Below, piece by piece: positions 47,211-58,530 of a stretch of 64,000 bases of DNA. The DNA is taken from positions 9,741,501 through 9,805,500 of the forward strand of contig NC_085127.1 in assembly GCF_030269925.1 (NCBI RefSeq). The letters are read 5' to 3'. Positions within the stretch are counted from its first letter, which is position 1. Every line of letters begins with the position of its first letter. The position numbers and the translations under genes were made by a program. The notes under the pieces are model-generated. The model did not search any database, had not been told where the DNA came from, and saw only the letters and a list, made by a program, of their open reading frames with translations. The DNA is from Bombyx mori (Eukaryota; Arthropoda; Insecta; Lepidoptera; Bombycidae).

Positions 47211-48030
47211 AAGAACCCATAACGTTCGGCACTGTATTCAGTAACGCTGACCACTATGCCACGGAGTCAGTCCCGTATTTATTTCAAAATGTTGAAGTCC
47301 CGTATCTGTGTATGTGTTTTATCTGCAGTATATTGTAGTTAGTGCATATATATTATATGTGTCTGTGTCCAATCAGGAAATTATCACACACAGATCACAA
47401 TTTCTACGTATAGATTAAAATGTAAGTTTCGTCTTTAATGTACTCTGTAATGTTATAAATACCTGAACCGATCACCTAATTAAGATGAAATTTATTTATT
47501 TTGAAATTCAATGAGTCGGAACGCCTTAGTGGATTAAGTGGCCTATTATGAGCTAGGGGTGAGCAGTTCAGTGAAACCATAATAGCCCCTCGAGGCTACT
47601 GGTAATTCGATAGGAAACAAATAAAAACATTGCTCTAAATGTACAGGAATGTTTACAGCCCACCTGGAGTTAAGCGGAATACTGGCGTCTGTAAACATCA
47701 GACTATGACTACCGCTTCAAAGTCTTGTTTATATATATTATATATAAGCTGATTGTCCCTATAAAACGTAACGTAAGATCATTTCTCTGCAGTAATATGT
47801 AGAATCGTGGGACTCCCTACATGCCCAATCACTAATGAAGTGGGTTGATGATCGCAGTATGTTACAAATATTACTCAGAGAATGCTGTTATTTCATTGAA
47901 ATATTAAATGAAAGTCAATTTAATGATTACTACGATTAAAATAGAGTTTTCTATCACAATTCACTTTTTCGATTTCTTGAAGCGATTCATTATTTGCTTT
48001 GTGTCTAATGGAACTGTGTTTATGTCATCT
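47211..48030. other. AT-rich, with a small SINE scrap
   Basis: At 47652-47725 the words 'cagcccacctggagttaag' and 'gtaaacatcagactatgact' resemble a worn reverse Bm1. The rest is unrecognised. Confidence 0.4.
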
Positions 48031-48033
48031 TCA

Positions 48034-48295
48034 ACGGCCGTCTGGTGTAGTGGTAAGTGACATGGTCACTACACAAGGGGGTCGCGGGTTCGAATCCCGC
48101 CAAGGGAAGATATTTGTATGATAAATATAGATGTCTTTTCCAGGGTTATGGATGTCTATTAAATATATGTATGTGTATAATAAAAATCTTAAAATTATTT
48201 CCGTTATCTGGTACCTGTAACACAAGTTCTTTACGAACTTATCACGGGACCAGTTAACGTGGCGTGATTGTTAGTAAAAAAAATATAAAAAAATT
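48034..48295 (+). repeat. Second tRNA-derived SINE family
   Basis: The 5' head resembles a tRNA gene: A-box-like 'tctggtgtagtggtaagtg' and a perfect B-box in 'gcgggttcgaatcccgcc', which also forms the T-arm stem. The remainder ('atgtcttttccagggttatg', 'ctggtacctgtaacacaag', 'cttatcacgggaccagtta') is not tRNA, and it ends with an A-rich tail. This is distinct from Bm1. The B-box part read in reverse gives the 'FPWRDSNPRPP' phrase often mis-annotated as protein. Confidence 0.85.
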
Positions 48296-48375
48296 GAAGT
48301 CACTCAATGCACGTTACCTGAGGTAGCTGTGGAATATACCTATGCCATGTTTTTATAGTCATATCGACTATGTCC

Positions 48376-48395
48376 AGAATTTTCCAGAATATTCC
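48376..48395 (+). promoter_or_regulatory. Perfect four-unit heat-shock-element-like motif
   Basis: Four contiguous alternating pentamers AGAAT, TTTCC, AGAAT and ATTCC exactly follow nGAAn/nTTCn, the binding pattern of heat shock factor trimers. The preceding TGTCC is a fifth unit with one mismatch. A further two-unit match (agaac attca) lies at about 48481-48490. No neighbouring coding exon was recognised, so any target gene is unknown. Confidence 0.5.
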
Positions 48396-49956
48396 CGATA
48401 GAATCATCTTAATTACGTCGAGGCATTCTCGGGGACATTAGAACACCCTCGACACAACTCGATATCAGGGGAACTGTTTTAGAACATTCAAGATATGTTT
48501 CCAAAACATTCAAGACATCTTAACCGTACATATATTATGTTGTTGGTACCGTCATAACAATCCTAACCCTTGTTTTTGATGAGACCTTTAATCGTTTGTT
48601 ATGATATCAATGTGAACAGACATGGTGGTGCTATTTTAGACTGACTCAATACCACTATTGTTAATGAAGTTGAAATTGTTAGCTGTGCACTTTGAATTAC
48701 GACCCTATCTGGCAATTTGAAATTTCAGAAGAGCGAATATGGTAACCATTTAGAACTAATTTAAACAGCAATTCATATTTGAGTGGTTTGTGTTTGGTAA
48801 TGTTAATGCTATTGCCTATGTCAGTAGTGGTTCCATACGGTGGGACCATAGTTCAAAGAAACAAGCTGAAATACAAACAACAAACATGAATGATTGAATT
48901 TCGTAAATACAAGCATCTATTTTAGTTTTAAGTCTTCGTCGATGAGGCGTTATTTAAATTAGCATCACACACCAATATCAATCTGACGTTAGGCTTTGCA
49001 AACGTCATCAGGATTAATGCTCTCGGCTGTAGGGTGGCGCGATGGTGACCTTCGTCGGTGTAAGGTCAAGGTCTTGCCGTACTCTTGCGTCATAGATACC
49101 GTGTTTGTTATGAAAATGCAGTTAGATAACTCGTCCGCGTATTGATTATTTTATCTTCGTTCGCAGAACTATATAGACAGTTTTCCGTTTGTCTTGTCCA
49201 ATTACCTTTCATTTAGTTTGGTTGAGTTTTGTTAAAATTATATTACTATTGTTTTATTTTGTGTGTTCGTAATTTTTTTTCGGATTATGTTGTTTTGGAA
49301 ATTTAGATTATAATTAAAACGTTTGATGTAGAATGGATAAACGTTTTCTTTTACTCAGCAGTTGGAAATTGATTTAAGCAAAATTGATTTGAACTTTAAG
49401 TTTATAGTTAAACAATAATTTGTATTCGAATCAATTGAAACAAGTTTGTGTTGTACAAGTCTCTGGATATCAAACTATATGGAAAAGAATATAGATAAAA
49501 AACTAGTCAGTGGTTGATTCGATTTTTGGGAATGTAATAAAAAATGGTTTTTATGATATGAATGGTTCATAGCTTTTGGCTTCAGTGTAATGGAAGTTAT
49601 GGTGCTATCATCCATTTTAGGTTTTATTTCGGTATACCTCACGAAGGCCACAGCAGGAATAAATTGTTCGTATGAGTACTTGAATAATGATTCAGTTGGG
49701 GCTAAAGGTTTTCGTTTGGATTTATCGTGAATTTATTACAGACGTTAGGAAATATATATTTTTCCTGTTAAAGTCATGAAGTGATGAACAACTTCGATTG
49801 AAAAGTTTATTAAATTCTGTATTCTTTTCAAGCAACATCGCAAATATGAATACTCCATACATTAATTACCCTTTTCACATTTTTATATGACATAGAAATA
49901 TTTGTAGAGCATTAGCAGATCCAGGAATATTTAAAAAAAAAATTTTTGAGAAGTTA
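48396..49956. other. Unique sequence with a possible receptor-type site
   Basis: There is no gene or repeat. A TGACCT at 49045-49050 and adjoining AGGTCA/AGGTCT at 49062-49073 resemble nuclear-receptor half-sites. Confidence 0.35.
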
Positions 49957-50200
49957 CTGGTGGGTAGGACCTCTTGTGAGTCCGCACGGGTAGGTACCAC
50001 CACCCTGCCTATTTCTGTCGTGAAGCAGTAATGCGTTTCGGTCTGAAAAGCGGGGCAGCCGTTGTAACTATACTGAGATCTTAGAACTTTTATCTCAAGG
50101 TGGGTGGCGCATTACGTTGTAGATGTCTATGGGCTCCAGCAACCATTTAACACCAGGTGTGCTGTGAGATCGTCCACCTATCTAAGCAATAAAAAAAAAT
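49957..50200 (+). repeat. Bm1 SINE 3' part
   Basis: This is a plus-oriented body from 'ctggtgggtaggacctcttg' to 'aagcaataaaaaaaaa'. Confidence 0.93.
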
Positions 50201-50537
50201 CATAAAATAAAGTGGACACATTTAAAAAAGGTTCGGGAAATCTTTAAATGTGTCTTTTACACCTAAATTAAATATTAAAATTAATTTTTGTAATTATCTG
50301 GGTTTTGTTTTACTGCGAATGAGGAAAAAATGTTATTTAAAACACAAGCCTCGAGTTGAAGCGTACAAGACTAATGAACCTTTTGGGTATTCTCCGAGGA
50401 ATTTCCCATTATTCTGTTAATCTACAGCAAAATTACGTGGGTATTTGCGTTACCCACTTATTTGTGGGTTTCTATAATGATGTCCGTAATGGCATTTTTA
50501 TTGCGTTTCGTTTTAAATACTTAAATACCTGAAATCT
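50201..50537. other. AT-rich, nothing recognised
   Basis: This is unique spacer between two Bm1 copies that point towards each other. Confidence 0.4.
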
Positions 50538-50736
50538 TTTTTTGTTTTTTTATTGCTTAGGTGGACGAGCTCACAGCCCACCTGGTGTTAAGTGGTTACT
50601 GGAGCGCATAGACATCTACAATGTAAATGCGCCACCCACCTTGAGATATAAGTTCTAAGGTCTCAGTATAGTTACAACGGCTACCCCACCCTTCAAACCG
50701 AAACGCATTACTGCTTCACGGCAGAAATAGGCGGGA
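50538..50736 (-). repeat. Bm1 SINE, truncated
   Basis: This is a reverse-oriented copy that stops at 'gcagaaataggcggg', short of the 'ggtggtacctacccg' section found in other copies. Confidence 0.92.
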
Positions 50737-51148
50737 ATTCATTTATATATCGACGCTTGAAGGCAAACTTAACTAAGGGACAATGCGTGAACTTTACAGT
50801 AGACTAATTTAAAATTGAAATACCTGAAAAAAATTCTATTTTAACGAATCTAGCTGTAGGATTGAAATGATTTTAATAGATCTAGATATTTTTTTTTTTT
50901 GCGCATCGAATATGCCTATCATTTATGTACAAAGCAGTTATTGTCGTTTAGTCACGTTTGCCTTTTAAGCGTCGATATAATTATATTATTTTCGTTATCA
51001 CTGGCACATTTTTATTGAAATATCTGCTACAATTAAAAGCCGAGCTACCGTTTGAAATTCATTAATATTGTTCATTCGAAATTTAACTCGGGTAGAACGA
51101 TTCAATTCGCTATAATTCCATTCGGCTGTATTCATTGAATCTATATTA
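50737..51148. other. AT-rich, nothing recognised
   Basis: This is unique sequence without a supported feature. Confidence 0.4.
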
Positions 51149-51522
51149 TCTATACTAATAATATTATAAAGAGGAAAGATTTGTTTGTTTGTTTGTATTG
51201 AATAGGCTCCGAAAGTACTGAACCGATTTGAAAAATTCTTTCAGTATTTCGAAGCTACACTATTCCCTACTGACACAGGCTATAATCTTTTTTGAAAAAA
51301 ATTAGGGATACTTACTAAAACTCCAATAATGTACCCAAGGTGTAAAAAAAAATTCCTAAAACATTCTTTACATCGCGTGCCCTGCGAAAACTATTGATGA
51401 TAGAATAAAATACTACGACTTTGTAGAACACATTATTATTTACAAAAAGTGTCGCGACAGAATATCGAATATCGTTGAAATTTTTGTTAAAGACCCGAGC
51501 GAAGCCGGAACGGGCCGCTTGT
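51149..51522 (+). mobile_element. Helitron-like element, 'gaggaaagatttg' family
   Basis: It starts with TCTATACTAATAATATT and ends 'gaagccggaacgggccgctt' followed by G, a CTTG variant of the expected CTAG. This is the longest copy of the family in the window. Confidence 0.7.
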
Positions 51523-53157
51523 AATGTTATAAATGTAAAAGATTTGTTAATTTTGATGTTTATTACTCAATCACGAAACAATATCTGAACGGGTATATTC
51601 GCTCAATTGAAATATGACTTTGTGTTCGTTCTAATAGACCAGCAAATCGACTGCCAGTTTATGGACTAGTGACTAGACTAACACAAATAACTGTCGTGCT
51701 TCATTCTTTCTAAAATATAATTATTTATGACGCGGGCGAATCCGCAGGACACCAGTATTTTTAAATAATTTTTAAGAAAGAAAATTTATAATTTTTTTAA
51801 GAGGTGTATTTTTTTGGTTACCACAGGTATTTCAGATAATTAATAATGAAGAATTCTCTGTAAAATAATTTGTCTACTCAAATTTAATTAAGAACACTCC
51901 ATAAATTATAAACGGGTTCGTTACGAAAACCACATTTAAAATTTCATTGGGTCCTTATTTAATGTACCATCTCAAATAAATCGGGTTGAATAATCAGATT
52001 CTAATTCCAAAATAATTGAAGAGCTATTTATGTATCTGTCCCGCTTTCAAAGAAGACGTAGACCAATTAATAACAAAGTAAAGGTCATTGTACCCACACA
52101 TTTTGGCTCATTGTAAACGTTCTTAGACAACCTCTGGCTTTTGTAAGGCTTCAAGTGAGTTGAAGTTTTCTTAAAACTGCCAACGAGGTCGAGTAAGTAG
52201 TCTTCAGTCTGTTTTTGATTCTTGACTGAGTGTTGTACTTTGAGAGCATTTTTTATTATTAGGTTTCAGTAATAAACCTTTTTTTTTGTACAATTTTCTA
52301 TGATGAATTTTTTAAAAGGTCTTAGTACTCTCGACAAGTGCGATATGGTGACAAAAGATCTCCTACGCTGATACGGTGTACGTGATATCGTTATATTCTA
52401 TGAAATTTTAGTGTCCTCCGTCAACAATGCCCCTTACCTTGTCAAAGGAGTTCTTTTAACAACTGCGAATTTTCGTAGGAATTGTCCCCAGCCTTTCGGT
52501 TATTTTTCAAATATTAACTCACCCCAGCAGAGGAGATAGCTTGATTCTATATACATATGTTCAGATTTTACGAGTCGAAACTCGTAAATTCTTTATTAAT
52601 ATTGTAAGCGTCCACTTCTTATTATCCGTTTTTGTGTAAAAGAAGAATATTTTTGGGCAGGCTTGTCAGTATCCGCTGTTGTTGGCGGAGTGCCATTAAC
52701 TTATACACACATGTTGCAGCATATTAGGAAACTTCCTCGTTTTACATCGACGCGATATTAAATTTTAAAATCAAAGCTATAAGAATGAAATTTGCTTAAG
52801 TTTCAACGATCGCAACGGGTGCCATTCATTTCCGTTTTTAATAACTCACAATTCTTAGCAGTTTGATAGTAGTAATACGTAAAGAATTTTGGCCTGAAAA
52901 TTTAAATCATGAAACAGAGATTTGTCATCTATGCTTCCGATAAATTGTCGATTGATTCAGATTTATTTTTAATTAACAGACGTATGCAGCTATAGTGTTA
53001 ATTAGTATTAGGTATACGAGTATACTCGTAATAATGCATTTTTATTATAAAATATGTGTGTTATTGATTTTCGTAATTGAATTTCGATAGTGCATGAAAC
53101 ACTCATTTAAATCAAATTACAGATTGAATAAAATCTAAATTAAAGATTTGTTTCTCT
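51523..53157. other. Unique AT-rich sequence
   Basis: No exon or repeat is recognised. At 51720-51755 'gacgcgggcgaatccgcagg' resembles the end phrase of such small repeats, but no start was seen. Confidence 0.4.
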
Positions 53158-53273
53158 TTTGTTTATTGCCCTTGAAGCCAGACGAGCAAACAGTCAACCT
53201 GATGGTGAGTGGTTACCGCCAATCATGGACGTTAGTAATGCTATGGGCACAGCCGAGCCGCTGCCTACCACTA
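53158..53273 (-). repeat. 3' tail of a jockey/BMC1-like LINE
   Basis: This is a reverse-oriented copy ('tttattgcccttgaagccag' to 'gccgctgcctaccac'), more diverged than the one at 35041. The Helitron-like element at 53277 abuts it. Confidence 0.82.
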
Positions 53274-53276
53274 TAA

Positions 53277-53593
53277 TCTATATATATAAAAATGAATTGC
53301 TGTTCGTTAGTCTCGCTAAAACTCGAGAACGGCTGGACCGATTTGGCTAATTTTGGTCTTGAATTATTTGTGGAAGTCCAGAGAAGGTTTAAAAGGTAGA
53401 TAAATATGAAAATGCTCGGAATTAAATAAAAATAACCATTTTGTTTGTCCTTTGATGTGTCCCCATCAAAGGACAAACAAAATTGTTATTTTGTCGGACG
53501 GATTCCTTTTGTTTGTTTTAAGTTTATTTTATACAAAAGTTTAGGTCTTTTATTTATCGATTGAGGCACTACGAAGTCTGCCGGGTCAACTAG
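53277..53593 (+). mobile_element. Helitron-like element, longest of its family here
   Basis: It starts TCTATATATATAAAAATG and ends 'ccgggtcaactag' before a T. In its middle the words 'ttgtttgtcctttgatgtgt' and 'catcaaaggacaaacaaaat' form an inverted repeat (about 53441-53482) not seen in the other copies. Confidence 0.8.
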
Positions 53594-54020
53594 TATACAT
53601 ATATTTATGAACCTGCATATGCTTATATCAAACACGACACGAGAATATTATAAAAACTCATATCTTATTATGTTTATAATAAATAAATAAAAACTTAATT
53701 TCGTGTCTATGACATTCTTGTTACCCTTTTAGGAAATGTCAAAATCATTTCTAGTGATCAGGTCGAGTCAGGTGAATTCTCAGAAATTAAAAAGGACTGG
53801 AAAAATAAAAGAAGGCTAGTCGCGGCAGGTTGTTAATGATGGAATACCCATCGCGCCGGTCGCACGCCGGGTACACTCGTCGTTTCCAGAAGTTGTGAAC
53901 TTCATTAATTACAACGCGGTGCGACGATGCTTAATTAATCTTCCTATCTCGCTTCTGAAATCCTGGATAAGATTTATATAATTTTTTTCCTGAAACGATT
54001 TTTCTCTGTAATGATGGTTT
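53594..54020. other. AT-rich, nothing recognised
   Basis: This is unique sequence without a supported feature. Confidence 0.4.
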
Positions 54021-54245
54021 TCTATACTAATATTATAAAAAGGAAATATTTGTTTGTTTGTTTGTATTATATAAGCTACGAAACATCTGAACTGATTTGA
54101 AAAATTCTTTCACTATTTGGACCTATTCCCGAGTGACATAGGCTATAATAATCTTTTTTGATGCCGCAATAAGTGTTCTTTTATTTAAAAAAATATAGTT
54201 GAGATTTTTGTTAAAGACCCGAGCGAAGCCGGAGCGGGCCGCTTG
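54021..54245 (+). mobile_element. Helitron-like element, 'gaggaaagatttg' family
   Basis: It starts with TCTATACTAATATTATAAAA and ends 'ggagcgggccgcttg', the same CTTG-type end as the copy at 51149, suggesting a shared subfamily. Confidence 0.7.
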
Positions 54246-54329
54246 TATTAAATAAAATAATAACAAAGACGGTCTGTAATCTCGTTGTTGTTGATGTACA
54301 TAACAAATCAGCTTTATATTTATTCAGTG

Positions 54330-55005
54330 TCTGAATTATGTGAGAAGAAGAAGAAAGAAAGAAGAAAGAAATAATTTATTCGCCAAGCATAGTGAAAATG
54401 AGTTATTACATAAATTAAAAGCAGCGTGTATGCTTTGTCATTATTTGACATGCGAATTTTAGTGCAGTGCATAGTTATAATATTATATAATTTACCATTC
54501 ATTCATCCATAATTCAACTAATAATTAAAAATCCATTTATTTTCAATGTCATCCCCAAGAAAATCATTCACGTGATAATAATTTTCACTAATAAGATTAC
54601 CTTTTAGGTTTTTTTAAAAATTAAAATCATCTAAGTCTCTTAATTTCTTCGGTAGTTTATTAAATATCCTAACGCTCATACCTAGTATACTATTATTCTT
54701 TAATGTAGTTTTGGTTTTTGGAAAACATAGCTTATCGTCGCGTCGATTTCTGTTTGCCACATTAGACATTTTAGTGAATCTGAGGAGAGGAATAAAATTG
54801 TTTATTTCGAATATAAGCTTGAAGAGACCTGTGTCGTGAGATGAGCTCATGATTTCAGCCGGTTCTTCTCAGGACTGTGGCTATTTTTAGAACCGGTGGT
54901 AGAGTTAACATTGTTATTTATATTTTGACATTCAACAAGTGTGTCATACTGACATCTAAGATGAAATACATGATTTTGAATTTGAATTTGAATTTGAAAA
55001 TTTCA
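54330..55005 (-). pseudogene. Possible LINE 3' end
   Basis: On the minus strand the frame 54850-54614 contains 'CFPKTKTTLKNNSILGMSVR' and 'IFNKLPKKLRDLDDF'. The order resembles the last segment of jockey/CR1-type reverse transcriptases ('PKT.T...S....G...FN.LP..'). It is followed by a long AT-rich stretch ending in a pyrimidine-rich repeat (54343-54378). Five GAATTT-type repeats lie at 54975-55000 at the other end. No polymerase core is present. Confidence 0.45.
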
Positions 55006-55358
55006 ATAAAATTGTATCTTCGATATTGGGTTTCTTATATTATTTGATCGCTTCTTTGGGCCAATAGTTAGATGCAGCCCTAATAATCAAGCATGGACTT
55101 ATTCGTGTGTGAATGTTTCCGGCACAAATAACGTAGTAGTTGCGTTTGGAATATTTTTACATATTTTAATCATGTAAAAGAAACAAGGTGGTTCGAGGTC
55201 ATTAAACTTGGTAGGTTTATTTTCAAACAAGGTCATTTATTTTCTATTTTTCCTCATTTTTGTGTCCAATATATAATTATTTATATAAATAAAATAGGTT
55301 TAAATGTATTTGAAATTTTTTTTCTACTTCTATAAGACATTTTTCTTTGTCTATTTTG

Positions 55359-55626
55359 AAGTCGTCGTGGCGTAAAGGATAAGACGTCCGATGAACTCTT
55401 ATCGAGCGATTCAACTGTGCCGATGCCAAAATTTTACAGGCGGGTACCAATTTTGAATGAAGGAATAACACAGTGCAATAAAAAGTAAATCTCCGTAATC
55501 ACTATAAAATCGAGAGATAGACCTCTAGGCCCGGAAGGGGTGACGTCATTCACGTTGTGAGGTGTTCCGATAACCATTTAACACCAGGTGTGCCGCGGGG
55601 TTCATGTACTGTCTACGCATTAAAAA
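55359..55626 (+). repeat. Bm1 SINE with large internal deletion
   Basis: The tRNA-like head is clear ('gtcgtcgtggcgtaaaggat', 'aagacgtccgatg'), as is the 'acaggcgggtaccaattt' block. The B-box region is altered and the central body is largely missing. The 3' block ('aacaccaggtgtgcc') and a short A-rich end follow. Confidence 0.8.
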
Positions 55627-55704
55627 GTTCATTTAATATAAGGTAATTTGAGTTAAAAGATTTATTTTACTGTAGCACTCGATAGATGCATGCATTTTTT
55701 ATCC

Positions 55705-55950
55705 TTTTTTTTTTATTGCTAGATGGGTGGACGAGCTCACAGCCCACCTGGTGTTAAGTGGTTACTGGAGCCCATAGACATCTACGACGTAAATGCGCCG
55801 CCCACCTTGAGATATAAGTTCTAAGGTCTCAAGTATAGTTACAACGGCTGCCCCACCCTTCAAACCGAAACGCATTACTGCTTCACGGCAGAAATAGGCA
55901 GGGCGGTGGTACTTACCCGCGCGGATTCACAAGAGGTCCTACCACCAGTT
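55705..55950 (-). repeat. Bm1 SINE 3' part
   Basis: This is a well-preserved reverse-oriented copy, from poly-T through 'gcagaaataggcagggcgg' to 'gtcctaccaccagt'. Confidence 0.93.
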
Positions 55951-56095
55951 TCCTGAATTGTCCTATGATTTTTTCAAATAGTTTACGATAAAATGTATCT
56001 TCTAAGCAACCACTACATACTATGTATAGTTTTTAAAATTCAAACATAGCATTTAAAATTTATGTAGTAGAATGAATTAGAATTTTCGCAATATA

Positions 56096-56205
56096 GAGGC
56101 TAGCAAGGTTTTGGCTCACCTGGTTTTAAGTGTTACCGGAACCCACAGACATCAGAAAGTGAATACTGCTCACATTGAGACAAGGTTTTAGCTACTTGTT
56201 TAGAA
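56096..56205 (-). repeat. Worn Bm1 relic
   Basis: The words 'ttggctcacctggttttaag', 'tgttaccggaacccacagac' and 'cacattgagacaaggtttta' follow a reverse Bm1 3' block. It lies just before a plus-oriented copy. Confidence 0.65.
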
Positions 56206-56228
56206 ATCTATTCTTGAATTGAATTTTT

Positions 56229-56470
56229 ACTGGCGATAGGACCTTTTGTGATTCCGTACGGGTAGGTACCTACTACCACCTCGCCTATTTCTGCCGTGAA
56301 GCAGTAATGCGCTTCGGTTTGAAGGGTGAAGCAGCCGTTGTAACTATACTGAGACCTTATATCTCAAGATGGGTGGTGCATTTACGTTGTAGATGTTTAT
56401 GGGCTCCAGTAACCAGTTAACACCAGGTGGGCTGTGAGGTCGTCCACCCATCTTAGCAATAAAAAAAAAG
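56229..56470 (+). repeat. Bm1 SINE 3' part
   Basis: This is a plus-oriented body from 'actggcgataggaccttttg' to 'ttagcaataaaaaaaaag'. Confidence 0.92.
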
Positions 56471-57212
56471 AAGTTTATTCTCTTTTTAGCTTGAAAAATA
56501 ATAATAGTATTAATGATTTCAGCTTAAACTGAGTTTTGATCCTTAAAATACAATTTTTTGTCGAAATATTATTAGTTAGCTTAAAGCTTGATCGTTAAGA
56601 AAGCACCATCATATAAATTAAAGCACTTGACCGCTTGGAGTTTATAATAAAAGAACACGCGATACTATGAAGCTTTTATTTACGTAGTTTTTAATAATAT
56701 TTTCGTGGAGAACATTTTATTTTTAACCCTGTTTCATGCCCGTAGCGCATGCAAGCTGAAAAAAAAACCTTTCTGAAGAGAAAAATTCTGTTCGCCGTGG
56801 TGTGCACGATCCGAAGCTATTTTAAGCTGTCGGGAAAATAACGTGATATTGAAATTATAATTTTTTAAAGTAATAGTCCGGCATTTTAATTATAGTCCGT
56901 CCAATGAAGCTTTATTTTATCAGTCAAAAGAAATACGTTCAAACCTAATAATATTCGCAATTAAAAAAGTGAGTTTGAGAACATTATTAGAGTTCAACTC
57001 CAATAATGGAAAGTCCATTCGAAATGTTTGCCAAATTTAGAACGCAGACCGCCGAAGCCTAGACTGAACGCGGGAAATTTTGGAATATTTCATTTGGAAT
57101 TGCTAAATTTTCAGCTCTAAATAGGGCGCTGAATTTATACGATGTATCTTCGTATCAACGCTATTTACAGGTCCTCTCAAAAAGAAGAATACAACTAACT
57201 AGTGAACTGTAT
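56471..57212. other. Unique AT-rich sequence
   Basis: No supported feature was found. Confidence 0.4.
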
Positions 57213-57424
57213 ATATAACCCACCTGGTGTTAAGTGGTTACTGGAGCCCATAGACATCTACAACGTAAATGCGCCACCCACCTCGAGATATAAGTTCTAA
57301 AATCTCAGTATAGTTACAACGGCTACCCCACCCTTCGAACCGAAAAGCATTACTGCTTCACTGCGGAAATAGACGGGGTGGTGGTAGCTACCCGTGCGGA
57401 CTCCCAAGAGGCCCTACCACCAGT
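57213..57424 (-). repeat. Bm1 SINE lacking its tail
   Basis: This reverse-oriented copy begins abruptly at 'acccacctggtgttaagtgg', so the A tail and last block are missing. It ends at 'ggccctaccaccagtg'. Confidence 0.9.
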
Positions 57425-57656
57425 GAAAACCATATCTATATTAACATCACATAAAAGGGGATTCAACTAAATTCCATTCATTAATATTAAATCTGATCAA
57501 ATTTAAACCATGAAACGCAACTTTACAACGGAAACGGAAATAATGTTGTTAAATTGTTTTATTAAATATTGTCATCCAAGTGTTTCTTCCGATTTAAACG
57601 TAGCGCATAGACAAATTATTAATTTGACAGTTCTCAAAATCTAAATATGTAATTTT

Positions 57657-58095
57657 CTTTTTTTCTTTTTCTTGGATCGATGGACGAGCTCACAGCCCAC
57701 CTGGTGTTAAGTGGTTACTGGAGCCCATAGACAACTACAACGTAAATGCGCCACCAACCTTGACATATAAGTTTTAAGATCTCAGTATAGTTCGGCTGCC
57801 CTACCCTTCAGACCGAAACGCATTACTGCTTCACGGCAGAAGTAGGCAGGGCGGTGGTACCTACCCGTGCGGACTCCCAAGAGGTCCTACCCCCAGTGTT
57901 TACGCAAATTATAATTTTGCGGTTTTTATTTTTATTACACGATGTTATTCCTTCACCGTGGAAGTCAATCGTGAACATTTGTTGAGTACGTATTTCAATA
58001 GAAAAATTGGTACCCGCCTGCGGGATTCGAACACCGGTGCATCGCTGCCTACGAATGCACCGGACGTCTTATCCTTTAGGCCACGACGACTTCGA
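57657..58095 (-). repeat. Full-length Bm1 SINE
   Basis: A complete reverse-oriented copy: tail and body (57657-57900), central block with 'acacgatgttattccttcac', then the tRNA-like head with B-box 'gggattcgaacaccgg' and A-box 'cgtcttatcctttaggccac'. It has intact pol III promoter boxes. Confidence 0.95.
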
Positions 58096-58374
58096 GAGTT
58101 GCTTACTCACTAATATCTGTACTGCGCTACACTATCTAGTACTGCACATTATAGCAACTACATTTGGATCGCTTTTGATTACGTATTGTACTGCTGGCCT
58201 CACTTCGCGTTGTTGAATTCAATTTCGTCGTTGCCGATCACTCCAAAACTTATACACATGACTTTGAAACGCTGTCGTAGCTTCTTAAATGTTCTTCACA
58301 TCACACAAATTCTGATAGGCTTTCTTATTGGTAAATATGTAAATGAGATAACAGTCCACAAAGGTAAGTGCTTA

Positions 58375-58530
58375 TTTACACTGACGGACATTAGCAACGA
58401 TTGGGCTACAGCAAGGCCCCTGCCTATCATTAAAGACCCGTTTCAAACCTCGTTTCACGAAGGAGATATCATAGCGCTCTGGGAACAATGTAGAGCGGAG
58501 TTTATTCCAGAGTCGAACGGTACATTCGAT
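58375..58530 (-). repeat. Worn jockey/BMC1-like LINE 3' end
   Basis: The words 'gacattagcaacgattgggc', 'aaggcccctgcctatcatta' and 'ctcgtttcacgaaggagata' then 'tcatagcgctctgggaac' match the order of the LINE fragment at 13930-14040. An open frame crossing it (58186-58626) is therefore derived from the repeat. Confidence 0.7.

Noticed and set aside
48045..48115. Possible tRNA gene
   Set aside because: Promoter boxes and a T-arm-like stem are present, but the sequence continues as a SINE with a non-tRNA body and an A-rich tail. I could not form a convincing full cloverleaf.
48031..48225. Minus-strand frame with 'FPWRDSNPRPP'
   Set aside because: This phrase is the reverse translation of the tRNA-like B-box in a SINE and is a well-known annotation artefact.
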